In this document: positions 18,113-27,088 of the stretch, one piece after another
How the letters are laid out: every line of letters starts with the position of its first letter
Position numbering within the stretch: the first letter of the stretch is position 1
Source: Oxalobacteraceae sp. CFBP 8761
GTDB lineage: Bacteria > Pseudomonadota > Gammaproteobacteria > Burkholderiales > Burkholderiaceae_D
Assembly (NCBI GenBank): GCA_014841595.1
Contig: JACYUE010000001.1
Location: forward strand, 2,282,996-2,346,995
Reading direction: 5' to 3'
DNA: 64,000 bases
Notes under the pieces: generated by a model
The model's input: only the letters and a program-made list of their open reading frames with translations
Told to the model about the DNA's origin: nothing
The model's database searches: none
Translations under genes and position numbers: made by a program

Positions 18113-21100
18113 TCATGCCGGTTGCTCCAACGGGCCTTCCAGCCAGTCGACCTTGTTCATCTTGCGAACCAGGACAAATTCATCCCGGTTCGAGCCGACC
18201 GTGCCGTAATAATTGAAGCCCCAGGACAGCTGCGCATAGCCGCCGATCATGTGGGTCGGCTTGGTCACGGTGCGCGTGACCGAGTTGTGGATGCCGCCCC
18301 GTTTGCCCGAGATCTCCGCACCCGGCACATTGATGATCTTTTCCTGGGCGTGGTACATCATCGTCATGCCTTCGGGGACGCGCTGGCTGACGACGGCGCG
18401 CGCCGTCAGCGTGCCATTCACGTTGAACACCTCGAGCCAGTCGTTGTCGACGATGCCGGCCGCCTTGGCGTCGGTTTCGGACAGCCACACGTGCGGCCCG
18501 CCGCGCGAGAGCGTCAACATGCGCAGATTGTCCGAGTAGGTCGAGTGAATTCCCCACTTCTGGTGCGGCGTGATGAAGTTCAGCGCGATTTCGCGGTTGC
18601 CGTTCGGGCTGGCGCCCAGCATGGCCGCCGTGGTCTTGGTGTCGATCGCCGGCTTGTAGACACACAGGCCTTCGCCGAAGTCGCGCATCCAGCGGTGGTC
18701 CTGGTAGAACTGCTGGCGGCCGGTCAACGTGCGCCACGGGATCATTTCATGCACATTGGTATAGCAGGCGTTGTAGCTGACCTCTTCCGATTCCAGGCCC
18801 GACCAGGTCGGCGACGAAATGATCTTGCGCGGCTGGGCCTGCACATCGCGGAAGCGGATCGTGTCGTGCTCGCGCGGCAGCGCAAGATGGGTATGGTCGC
18901 GGCCCGTCATGGCCGACAGCGCGGCCCAGGCCTTGACTGCCACGTGGCCGTTGGTTTCCGGTGCGAGCGACAGGATCATTTCGCAGGCATCGATCGCCGT
19001 GTCCAGGCGCGGCTGGCCCTTCGAGACACCTTCTTCCGTCACCACGCGGTTCACGCCGCGCAGCACCTCGACCTCATGGCCGGTCTTCCAGGCGATGCCC
19101 TTGCCGCCGTTGCCGGCCGATTCGAGCAGCGGCCCGACCGACGTGAACTTCTTGTAGATCTGCGCATAGTCGCGCTCCACGACCGTCATGTTCGGCATGG
19201 TCTTGCCCGGAATCGGCTCGCACTCGCCGGCACGCCAGTCTTTCGGATCGAACGGCTGGCCCAGCTCGCCCGGGGTATCGTGCATCAGTGGCGTGAGCAC
19301 CAGATCGTGCTGGATGCCCAGTAACGCGCCGCCGATCTCGCTGAATTTCTCGGCAATGCCCTTATAGATGTCCCAGTCCGAGCGTGACTGCCACAATGGT
19401 TGCACGGCCTCGGATAGCGGATGAATGAACGGGTGCATGTCGGACGTGTTCAGGTCGTCCTTTTCGTACCAGGTGGCGGTCGGCAGCACGATGTCGCCAT
19501 ACAGGCAGGTCGTGGACATGCGAAAGTCCAGGACCACCAGCAAATCGAGCTTGCCTTCAGCGGCGGGACGTACTTTGACGTCGCGCGGCTTGATGCAATC
19601 GTCTTCGTTGCTCATCAGCGCGTTCTGCGTGCCGAGCAGGTATTTCAGAAAGTATTCGTGGCCCTTGCCGGAGCTGCCCAGGATGTTCGAGCGCCAGACG
19701 AACATATTGCGCGGGAAGTTCGCAGGATTATCGGGGTCGTCGCACGAGAATTCGAGATTGCCGGCCTTGATCTGGGCCAGCGCGTAGTCGGCCGGCGTCT
19801 TGCCCGCAGCAAGGGCGGCACGCGCCACATCCAGCGGGTTCGTTTGCAGCTGCGGCGCGGACGGTAGCCAGCCCATGCGCTCGGCCTTGGCGTTGTAATC
19901 GAGCAGACTCATTGGCGCCACGTCATCCCCCGCCAGTGGCGACGAGATTTCTTCGGTGTGCAGCTTTTCGTGGCGCCACTGGCTCGTGTGCGCATAGAAG
20001 AACGAGGTGCCGTTCATCTGGCGCATCGGCCGGTTCCAGTCGAGCGCGAAGGCAAGCGGGGTCCAGCCCGTTTGCGGGCGCAGCTTTTCCTGGCCGACGT
20101 AGTGGGCCCAGCCGCCGCCCGACTGGCCGACGCAGCCGCACATCATCAGCATATTGATGATGCCCCGGTACGTCATGTCCATGTGGTACCAGTGATTCAG
20201 CGCCGCGCCGACGATGACCATGCTCTTGCCGCGGGTCTGGTCGGCATTCTGCGCGAACTGGCGGGCCACGGTGATCACGTCGGCTGCCTTCACGCCGGTG
20301 TGCTTGACCTGCCATGCCGGCGTGTACGGCACATCGTCGTCAAAGCTCGTGGCCACGTTGCCGCCGCCCAGGCCGCGGTCGATGCCGTAGTTAGCCAGGG
20401 TCAGGTCGAACACGGTGGCCACGAGCACGCTGCGGCCATCGGCCAGCGTGACCCGCTTGACCGGTACGTTGCGTGGCAACATGTCGTTGGCATCGCGGCC
20501 GCCAAAGTACGGAAAGCCGACTGAGACCACCGCGTCGCTGCTGTCGATGAGCGACAGGCGTGGATCGATGGGCTGGCCGTTCCCGCCCTGTTTCATCTCC
20601 AGATTCCACTTGCCCGACTCGCCCCAGCGGAAACCAATCGAGCCGGCCGGTGCCACGATGTCGCCGCTGGCGTCGTCGATGACAAGCGTCTTCCAGTCCG
20701 GGTTGTTGGTCTCGTCGAGATTGTGTGCCAGGTGCGAGGCGCGCAGAAAATACTCGGGCGCCAGGTAGCCATTCTGCTCGGTGAGCAACACCAGCATCGG
20801 GAAGTCGGTGAACTGCTTGGCGTAGTCCTTGAAATACTGCGACTGGCTCTGGGCATGGAACTCCTTGAGGATGACGTGGCCCATGGCCATGGCCAGCGCC
20901 GCGTCGGTGCCCTGCTTCGGCGCCAGCCAGATGTCGCCGAACTTGGCCATCTCGCCGAAGTCGGACGACACGGCCACGGTCTTGGTCCCCTTGTAGCGCA
21001 CTTCGGTATAGAAGTGGGCGTCGGGTGTGCGCGTCATCGGCACGTTCGATCCCCATACCATCAGATAGGTCGAGTTGTACCAGTCGGCCGATTCGGGCAC

Positions 21101-21808
21101 GTCGGTCTGCTCGCCCCAGACTTGCGGGCTGGCCGGCGGCAAATCGCAGTACCAGTCATAGAAACTCAATGCCACGCCGCCGATCAGCGACAGGTAGCGC
21201 GTGCCGGCCGCGTAGCTGACCATCGACATCGCAGGGATCGGCGAAAAGCCGACAATGCGGTCAGGGCCGTATTTCTTGATCGTCAGCGCATTGGCGGCGG
21301 CGATGATCTCGTTGCTCTCGTCCCAGGTGGCGCGCACGAAACCGCCCAGGCCGCGCACCGACTTGTACCGCGCCGCACGTTCCGGATCCTGGCTGATGTA
21401 GTCCCAGGCTGTGACCGGGTCCATCGTCAGGCGTGCTTCGCGCCACATCTCCATCAGGCGGCCGCGCACCATCGGATACTTGACGCGCTGCGCCGAATAC
21501 ACGTACCACGAATAGCTGGCGCCGCGCGGACAACCGCGCGGTTCGTGGTTGGGCAGGTCGGGCCGGGTACGGGGATAGTCGGTCTGCTGGGTTTCCCACG
21601 TGATCAGGCCGTTCTTGACGTACACCTTCCAGCTGCACGAGCCGGTGCAGTTCACGCCGTGCGTGGAGCGCACGATCTTGTCATGCTGCCAGCGCTGGCG
21701 ATAGGTGTTCTCCCACGTGCGGTCTTCGTCGACGGCGGCGCCGTGGCCGTCCGAGAACGTCGATGTGGTCTTGCTGAAAAACTTCAGTCGATCCAGAAAA
21801 TGACTCAT
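18113..21808 (-). CDS. narG: NarG, nitrate reductase alpha (catalytic) subunit
   Basis: A 1231-residue molybdopterin oxidoreductase that reduces nitrate to nitrite on the cytoplasmic face. His50, Cys54, Cys58 and Cys93 (HGVNCTGSCSW, RGCPRGAS) match the ligands of the N-terminal FS0 cluster. GSNVPMTRTPDAHF and later cofactor-binding segments fit the family. The start MSHFLDRLKFFSKTT is preferred over an in-frame ATG at 21865 because GAGGAGG lies just upstream and it matches the family N-terminus. It is the first gene of narGHJI-parvulin. Confidence 0.97.
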   Translation of the reverse strand: MSHFLDRLKFFSKTTSTFSDGHGAAVDEDRTWENTYRQRWQHDKIVRSTHGVNCTGSCSWKVYVKNGLITWETQQTDYPRTRPDLPNHEPRGCPRGASYSWYVYSAQRVKYPMVRGRLMEMWREARLTMDPVTAWDYISQDPERAARYKSVRGLGGFVRATWDESNEIIAAANALTIKKYGPDRIVGFSPIPAMSMVSYAAGTRYLSLIGGVALSFYDWYCDLPPASPQVWGEQTDVPESADWYNSTYLMVWGSNVPMTRTPDAHFYTEVRYKGTKTVAVSSDFGEMAKFGDIWLAPKQGTDAALAMAMGHVILKEFHAQSQSQYFKDYAKQFTDFPMLVLLTEQNGYLAPEYFLRASHLAHNLDETNNPDWKTLVIDDASGDIVAPAGSIGFRWGESGKWNLEMKQGGNGQPIDPRLSLIDSSDAVVSVGFPYFGGRDANDMLPRNVPVKRVTLADGRSVLVATVFDLTLANYGIDRGLGGGNVATSFDDDVPYTPAWQVKHTGVKAADVITVARQFAQNADQTRGKSMVIVGAALNHWYHMDMTYRGIINMLMMCGCVGQSGGGWAHYVGQEKLRPQTGWTPLAFALDWNRPMRQMNGTSFFYAHTSQWRHEKLHTEEISSPLAGDDVAPMSLLDYNAKAERMGWLPSAPQLQTNPLDVARAALAAGKTPADYALAQIKAGNLEFSCDDPDNPANFPRNMFVWRSNILGSSGKGHEYFLKYLLGTQNALMSNEDDCIKPRDVKVRPAAEGKLDLLVVLDFRMSTTCLYGDIVLPTATWYEKDDLNTSDMHPFIHPLSEAVQPLWQSRSDWDIYKGIAEKFSEIGGALLGIQHDLVLTPLMHDTPGELGQPFDPKDWRAGECEPIPGKTMPNMTVVERDYAQIYKKFTSVGPLLESAGNGGKGIAWKTGHEVEVLRGVNRVVTEEGVSKGQPRLDTAIDACEMILSLAPETNGHVAVKAWAALSAMTGRDHTHLALPREHDTIRFRDVQAQPRKIISSPTWSGLESEEVSYNACYTNVHEMIPWRTLTGRQQFYQDHRWMRDFGEGLCVYKPAIDTKTTAAMLGASPNGNREIALNFITPHQKWGIHSTYSDNLRMLTLSRGGPHVWLSETDAKAAGIVDNDWLEVFNVNGTLTARAVVSQRVPEGMTMMYHAQEKIINVPGAEISGKRGGIHNSVTRTVTKPTHMIGGYAQLSWGFNYYGTVGSNRDEFVLVRKMNKVDWLEGPLEQPA

Positions 21809-22108
21809 GCTGCCTCCTCGCTGGCGCCGCGTGCCGGGCCAGGAAATGAATTCGGTCCCACGCACGCTGCATGGACCGCCGATGAAATCAGTCTACGGAG
21901 CACGACTGTTTCCCGGTATCGGCAAGAAGCCCGCATCCGGATGCGAGAGGAACTAGTCCGGCGTACACCTTTATGACTAGGCGTGCGCCGCCTGTGCCAA
22001 AAGGACTACCCGCACTAGTTACTGCCACCGATTGGCAGGCCTGGGCGGGCAGGCTATAAGGGTCAGGGTGCCGTCACTTTGCCGCGCGCCGCAGATCAAC
22101 AGGAATCA
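21809..22108. promoter_or_regulatory. 300-base divergent region upstream of narG
   Basis: This region should carry the narG promoter and that of the small plus-strand gene. No good FNR box (TTGAT-N4-ATCAA) or NarL heptamer pair was seen. GACTAGGC (21975-21982) and ATTGGCAGG (22031-22039) recur in the narK1 upstream region, which makes them candidate regulatory elements. Confidence 0.5.
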
Positions 22109-22495
22109 ATGATGACTATCGACAGTTTCGAAGGGCTGCTGGTTGCAGCAGCAATGCAGGACGAGCCACAACGGTTGCTGCTGGCCTTTGCCGCGTCAGA
22201 GGCCGAACCGGGGCCCACGGCGGCCGCCCCACGCCAGACTCTGGTCCCGGTCATGTGTGTGGCCAAGCAGGTCGGGGAGCTCGATACATTCGCCAACCTC
22301 GAAGCGGAGGCCAGCAAGTTGGGCATGCACTGGGATGTCGTGCTGGTGAGCACGCTCGGTGGCGCTGGTGGCCTGCTGCCGGACAGCCGACGCACCGACG
22401 CAGCACTGGAGAAGATGGTGAGTTACATCCGGGCCGGTCAGATGGACCGGTTTGCCGCGTTCGGCCGCGGTGGCGCCGTACTGCGCTACGCCTGA
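22109..22495 (+). CDS. Small conserved protein of nar loci, function unknown
   Basis: A 128-residue protein starting MMTIDSFEGLLVAAAMQDEPQRLLLAF. AGGAA lies 4 bases before the ATG; an earlier in-frame ATG at 22079 lacks a site. From memory, similar short proteins in Burkholderiales are often labelled ribonucleotide reductase subunit alpha. Nothing here supports that activity: it lacks the radical-site and cysteine motifs and is far too short. It is divergent from narG. Confidence 0.7.
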   Translation: MMTIDSFEGLLVAAAMQDEPQRLLLAFAASEAEPGPTAAAPRQTLVPVMCVAKQVGELDTFANLEAEASKLGMHWDVVLVSTLGGAGGLLPDSRRTDAALEKMVSYIRAGQMDRFAAFGRGGAVLRYA

Positions 22496-22556
22496 CGCCC
22501 GCCGCGCCCTGCAACCGACCGCAGCGGCGCTGGCAACGCGGCGCCACGCCGGGGGC

Positions 22557-23279
22557 TCAAGCTGCGCGCGCAGCCTCCACGCTGTCCGTCCACGGCAGAG
22601 CGCTCTTGTCCACCTGCCCAAGCTGCACATCGCGGCGCGGTACCAGCGGACACACAAGCGGCAAGAATCGCTGCTGCCGCGCAGAATAGGCCATCAACGC
22701 ACCTGCCTCGATATCGAAATACCACCCGTGCAGCTTGACCAGTCCCTGTTCGACGCGGCGCTTCAACCACGGGTAGGTCAGCAGATTGTCGAGCGACTGC
22801 AGAATGCTGGCGAACTCGCAAGCCTTGTGCTGCTCGGCGCTGCTGCGGTGCGCCAGGTCGCGCCTCACCTGGCGCGCTACCGGCTCTGCAATGCGCATCC
22901 ACTGACCGACGAAATCCGTCTCGGCCACTGGCGTGCGCGGGCCCATCAGGGCGCGGATTCCGCCGCAATGCGAATGACCCAGTACGATGACACGCGCGAC
23001 CTCGAGATTGCAAATGGCAAATTCGATCGCCGAACTGACGCCAGGCGGCGCCTGCGGCGTACATGGCGGCACCAGGTTGGCGATATTGCGCACCACGAAC
23101 AGCTCACCCGGCAGGCTGCCGGTCAGCAGCATGGGATCGACGCGTGCATCGCAGCACCCGATGACCAGCGTGGCTGGACGCTGCCCGGCCCGCAAACTGT
23201 CAGGCACGTTCTGCGGCTCACTGAAGTATTGCTGCTGGAAGCATGTGAAACCGTGCACAAACTTTTCAATATCGTGCAC
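22557..23279 (-). CDS. Beta-class carbonic anhydrase
   Basis: A 240-residue enzyme that interconverts CO2 and bicarbonate. Zinc ligands are visible as Cys42 with Asp44 and Arg46 in GCCDARVDP, and His102 and Cys105 in GHSHCGGIRA. The GTG at 23279 is chosen because AAGGAGA lies 6 bases upstream and the resulting start (HDIEKFVHGFTCFQQQYF) matches the family. The frame stays open to a GTG at 23357. There is no signal peptide. It stands between the nar operon and the narK genes on the same strand; a link to nitrate respiration is unproven. Confidence 0.93.
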   Translation of the reverse strand: MHDIEKFVHGFTCFQQQYFSEPQNVPDSLRAGQRPATLVIGCCDARVDPMLLTGSLPGELFVVRNIANLVPPCTPQAPPGVSSAIEFAICNLEVARVIVLGHSHCGGIRALMGPRTPVAETDFVGQWMRIAEPVARQVRRDLAHRSSAEQHKACEFASILQSLDNLLTYPWLKRRVEQGLVKLHGWYFDIEAGALMAYSARQQRFLPLVCPLVPRRDVQLGQVDKSALPWTDSVEAARAA

Positions 23280-23464
23280 CGACGTTCTCCTTGGTGGCGT
23301 GATTGCATCAGCCGGCATAGCGTCGTCATGCACCCGTGGCAAAGTCCGGGTCGTCACGGTCGGATACGACGATTAACGCGGCCCTGATTGCGTTGGCTTG
23401 CGCACGAGTTCCGCATCGAATGGCAGTGGCTGCAGAGGTGGCAAAGAAACCTGCCATAGCGCCA

Positions 23465-24850
23465 TCAACATGGCATGTCCGCGTCCTTGCGCGCGTAACA
23501 CCACCAGGTAATGACGATGCAGCTGACATAGAAGCCGATGAAGCACCACAGGGCTGCATCGGCGCTGCCGGTCAGTGCGATCGAGGTGCCGTAGCTCTTG
23601 GGAATGAAGAATGCGCCATAAGCCGCCACCGCCGACGTGAAGCCCAGCACTGCAGCGCCTTCCTTGTTTGCATCGGCGACCGCCTGGTGCTGGAGCGCGA
23701 TGCTCTTGCCCTTGGCCGCGCGCTGGTGTTCGGTCAGGAAGATTACGGGAATCATGCGGAACGTCGATGCGTTACCCACGCCGGTGCCGGCGAACAGCAG
23801 CATGAACATCCAGAAGAAACCGGTGAAGTCGCCGTTCGTGCCGGCGTTTGGCAGGAACCAGATCACGCCGTAGGCAGCCGCGATCATGCCGGCAAACGTC
23901 CACACGGTCACGCGCGCGCCACCCAGTTTGTCAGCGACGATTCCGCCCAGTACCCGCGCAAGCGCACCGACAAGCGGCCCCAGAAAGGCATATTGCAGTG
24001 GATTGACATCCGGGAACTGGGTTTTGATCAGCAGCGGAAAACCAGCCGAATAGCCGATGAACGAGCCGAATGTCCCGGTGTAAAGCCAGCACATGAGCCA
24101 GTTGTGCTTGCGCTTGAAGATGACGGCCTGCTCGGCAAACGAGGCCTTGGCCGAGGCCAGGTCGTTCATGCCGAACCATGCCAGCACGGTACTGGCGACG
24201 ATGAATGGCACCCAGATGAAGCCGGCGTTCTGTAGCCACAGCGTGCTCGTCGTTCCGGCCTTGATTGCCTGCTGGGGCGCTCCGCCAACAGCGCCGAACA
24301 CGCCGGCAATAATGACCATCGGCACGACGAACTGCACGACCGATACGCCCAGATTCCCCAGGCCGGCATTCATGCCGAGTGCATAGCCCTTTTTCGCCTT
24401 CGGGTAGAAAAAGCTGATATTCGCCATCGACGAAGCAAAATTGCCGCCGCCAAAGCCGCACAGCAAGGCCAGCAGGAGCATGGTCGGGTAGCCGGTGGTG
24501 ACATCCTGCACGGCAAAACCAATGCCGATGGCCGGGATCAACAGCGAGGCTGTCGAAATCGTGGTCCACTTGCGGCCGCCAAAGATAGGCACCATGAACG
24601 AATAGAAAATGCGCAGTGTCGCACCCGACAGGCCGGGCAACGCAGTCAGCCAGAACAGCTGATTGGTACTGTATTGAAAACCAATAGCGGGCAGGTTGAC
24701 GACCACCACACTCCACACCATCCAGATGGCGAAGGCCAATGCCAGCGCCGGAATGGACAGCCACAGGTTGCGATTGGCAGTTGCACTGCCCCCGTCGTGC
24801 CAGAACGCTGGATTTTCCGGTTCCCAGGCGTTGATCACATATTTGCTCAT
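23465..24850 (-). CDS. narK2: NarK2-type nitrate/nitrite antiporter
   Basis: A 461-residue major-facilitator transporter with about 12 membrane helices and both nitrate-signature regions: CGFGGGNFASSMANISFF with ALGMNAGLGNLG, and FAGTGVGNASTFRMIP. The longer form with an extended N-terminus (MSKYVINAWEPENPAFWH) matches NarK2, thought to exchange nitrate for nitrite. It follows narK1 by 26 bases. In Paracoccus and relatives the two are fused; here they are separate genes in the same order. Confidence 0.93.
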   Translation of the reverse strand: MSKYVINAWEPENPAFWHDGGSATANRNLWLSIPALALAFAIWMVWSVVVVNLPAIGFQYSTNQLFWLTALPGLSGATLRIFYSFMVPIFGGRKWTTISTASLLIPAIGIGFAVQDVTTGYPTMLLLALLCGFGGGNFASSMANISFFYPKAKKGYALGMNAGLGNLGVSVVQFVVPMVIIAGVFGAVGGAPQQAIKAGTTSTLWLQNAGFIWVPFIVASTVLAWFGMNDLASAKASFAEQAVIFKRKHNWLMCWLYTGTFGSFIGYSAGFPLLIKTQFPDVNPLQYAFLGPLVGALARVLGGIVADKLGGARVTVWTFAGMIAAAYGVIWFLPNAGTNGDFTGFFWMFMLLFAGTGVGNASTFRMIPVIFLTEHQRAAKGKSIALQHQAVADANKEGAAVLGFTSAVAAYGAFFIPKSYGTSIALTGSADAALWCFIGFYVSCIVITWWCYARKDADMPC

Positions 24851-24876
24851 GAATGTCTCCAGATTGCGATTGAAAG

Positions 24877-26130
24877 TCAGGCAGCCGCGCGCAGTGCTGC
24901 AGCACCAGGCGCCACAGCGGCATCTGGCTTGAATGAGAAGTGCATCCAGATCAGCGATACACAGACGGTGCCGTAGAGCAGCATGAAGGCGCTCGACCGG
25001 ACACCGGTGAGGTCCAGCAGCACACCGAACAGGATGGGCAGGACAAAGCCGCCCAGTCCGCCGGCCAGACCCACTACGCCGGAGACGGCGCCGATGTTGT
25101 CGCTGTATTCGTCGCCGATGAATTTGAAGACTGACGCCTTGCCGATCGCCATCGCCGTACCGACGATGAACAGCAGGCCGGTAAACATCCACGGTGTCAG
25201 TGCCAGGCTCAGGTTCATTTCGCCGTTGACCGTCTTGATGGCCATGCTGGTCGGCGGATACGACAGCAGGAAGAAACAGACCCAGCACACCCACATCACC
25301 CACCAGGTGACCTTATAGGCGCCGTAACGGTCCGAAATCCAGCCGCCCAGCGCACGCAGCACGCCGCCTGGCAGCGAAAAGCATGCAGCCAGCAAGGCCG
25401 CCAGACGCAGATCGAACCCGTATTCGCCGACGTAGTATTTGGTCATCCAGAGCGCCAACGCTACATAGCCGCCGAACACCACCGAGTAGTATTGGCAATA
25501 GCGCCACACGCGCGGGTCCTTCAGCACCTTCATCTGTTCCGAGAACGGCACACTGGCGCCGCTCTGGTGCGCGGGATCGGTCGCGCTGAATAGCCAGAAC
25601 AGGATTGCCGTCACGAGGAGCGTCACGGCATACACTGTAGGCAGCATCTGCCATCCGTAGGCAGCGATGATCGCCGGTGCGACGAATTTGGTGAGCGCGG
25701 AACCGGAGTTGCCGGCCCCGAAGATACCCATCGCAAGTCCGCGGCGCTCTTTCGAGAACCAGCGCGCCACATACGGCGTGCCGACCGAGAACGAGCCGCC
25801 AACGATACCCACGATCAGGCCCAGCACCAAAAATTGCCAGTATGCGGTCGCCTTGCCGATCAGGTAGATCGGGATCACCGATACCAGCATCAGCAGGAAG
25901 AACACGATCCGTCCGCCATATTTGTCGCACCAGATGCCCAGCGGTACACGTACCAGCGACCCGCTCAGTACCGGCATCGCTGCCAACAGGCCAAACTGCG
26001 TTTCGTTCAGGCCCAGCATCGCTTTGATGGGAATGCCAAGCACCGCGAACATCATCCAGATTGCGAAACAGATCGTGAACGATATCGTGCTGCTGGCCAG
26101 TACCTGCCCTGCCTTGCTTTTGCTTGCCAC
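24877..26130 (-). CDS. narK1: NarK1-type nitrate/proton symporter
   Basis: A 417-residue major-facilitator transporter with the nitrate-signature segment IVGGSFSVGTPYVARWF and MGIFGAGNSGSALTKF. NarK1 proteins are thought to import nitrate with protons to start respiration. The start is a GTG at 26130, set by AGGAGA 6 bases upstream; the next in-frame candidate upstream makes an implausible N-terminus. It forms a two-gene unit with narK2. Confidence 0.92.
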   Translation of the reverse strand: MASKSKAGQVLASSTISFTICFAIWMMFAVLGIPIKAMLGLNETQFGLLAAMPVLSGSLVRVPLGIWCDKYGGRIVFFLLMLVSVIPIYLIGKATAYWQFLVLGLIVGIVGGSFSVGTPYVARWFSKERRGLAMGIFGAGNSGSALTKFVAPAIIAAYGWQMLPTVYAVTLLVTAILFWLFSATDPAHQSGASVPFSEQMKVLKDPRVWRYCQYYSVVFGGYVALALWMTKYYVGEYGFDLRLAALLAACFSLPGGVLRALGGWISDRYGAYKVTWWVMWVCWVCFFLLSYPPTSMAIKTVNGEMNLSLALTPWMFTGLLFIVGTAMAIGKASVFKFIGDEYSDNIGAVSGVVGLAGGLGGFVLPILFGVLLDLTGVRSSAFMLLYGTVCVSLIWMHFSFKPDAAVAPGAAALRAAA

Positions 26131-26625
26131 GTGATTCTCCTGACGCCTTGGGGATCGCATGAGCTTAGTGGGCGCGTGTACCCGCGCCAATTGGCAGGAA
26201 GGGTGAATACGAATGGCAAGCGGCCTAGCCGCATCCGTCAAACTGACTAGGCCATCACGGCAATTGGCGCCTTGCCCGGGAACTGACGCACCTGCAAGCC
26301 GCCGGCACATCACTTCAGCGCCCGGCGTCAATCGGTCTCAATATGTCTATACCAGGTACAAAGCCGATCGAATATTCGGCCTGGAATATCATTTCCGCAT
26401 TGATACGCGCCGGTGCAGCCAGTGGGGAATTCGGTCGCAACGGCGCAAGTGTTTTAGCTGAGCGGCCGAGATCTTCGCTGTTACTTTCCCCAAGCACCAG
26501 ATTGTTCTGTCAGTTGGCTTAGACAGTTTTGTCAATGAATCGCGTGAACCTTCTGAAAGTAATGAGACAGGTGTAATTGGAACCTCTGGATGCGGATGAA
26601 AACACATGCGACAAGCCATGCAGGC
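26131..26625. promoter_or_regulatory. 495-base region upstream of narK1
   Basis: There is no gene here. It holds the narK1 promoter region and lies downstream of the OsmC-type gene. ATTGGCAGG (26190-26198) and GACTAGGC (26245-26252) also occur upstream of narG. The part beyond about 26330 shows nothing recognisable. Confidence 0.5.
26184..26270. repeat. Spaced inverted repeats upstream of narK1
   Basis: GCGCCAATTG (26184-26193) is repeated in inverse as CAATTGGCGC (26261-26270). Between them, GGCCTAG (26222-26228) and CTAGGCC (26247-26253) form a second inverted pair. They begin 54 bases upstream of the narK1 start and could be operator half-sites. Confidence 0.45.
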
Positions 26626-27009
26626 TCAACTCTCATTCGTCACGATTTGTATCGTTCCCGCGAGCGTCTTATGCACCGGACATTTGTTCGCAATGTCGGT
26701 AAGGCGCGCCCTTTCTTCGCTGCTCAATTCACCGACATAATGAATACTCCGGGTAAATGCATAGGACCCGTCCTGCTGACCGTGGCTGATATGCACATTC
26801 ACATCGTCAAGCTTGTAACCCTTGCGTCGCGCATACATTGTCACTGTAAGCGCGGTACATGCGCCCATTGCTGCCGCCAGCAGGTCGTGAGGCTCGGGGC
26901 CGGTCGCTTCGCCTCCCGCCTCAACCGACGCATCCGCAGTGAGGCGATGCGATCCAACCTCGATAATCTGTTGCAGCTTGCCTTCGCCGTGATGCGTGAC
27001 GATCTCCAT
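26626..27009 (-). CDS. OsmC/Ohr-family protein
   Basis: A 127-residue protein. The two conserved cysteines of the OsmC fold are present in MGACTALT and KCPVHKTL, suggesting a thiol peroxidase acting on organic hydroperoxides; the sequence is closer to YhfA/OsmC-like proteins than to Ohr. GGGAGA lies 5 bases before the ATG at 27009. It stands alone on the minus strand between an amidohydrolase gene and the narK1 control region. Confidence 0.85.
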   Translation of the reverse strand: MEIVTHHGEGKLQQIIEVGSHRLTADASVEAGGEATGPEPHDLLAAAMGACTALTVTMYARRKGYKLDDVNVHISHGQQDGSYAFTRSIHYVGELSSEERARLTDIANKCPVHKTLAGTIQIVTNES

Positions 27010-27088
27010 TTGATATCTCCCTGTTCGTTGTGACGTTTCAGTCGCGAGCGCAGGACGCCATGCGCGCAAGAACTGCGGCTGCCAGCCT

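Noticed and set aside
22092..22108. ATCAA repeats upstream of the small plus-strand gene as an FNR site
   Set aside because: The two ATCAA half-sites are in the same orientation, not the TTGAT-N4-ATCAA dyad that FNR needs.
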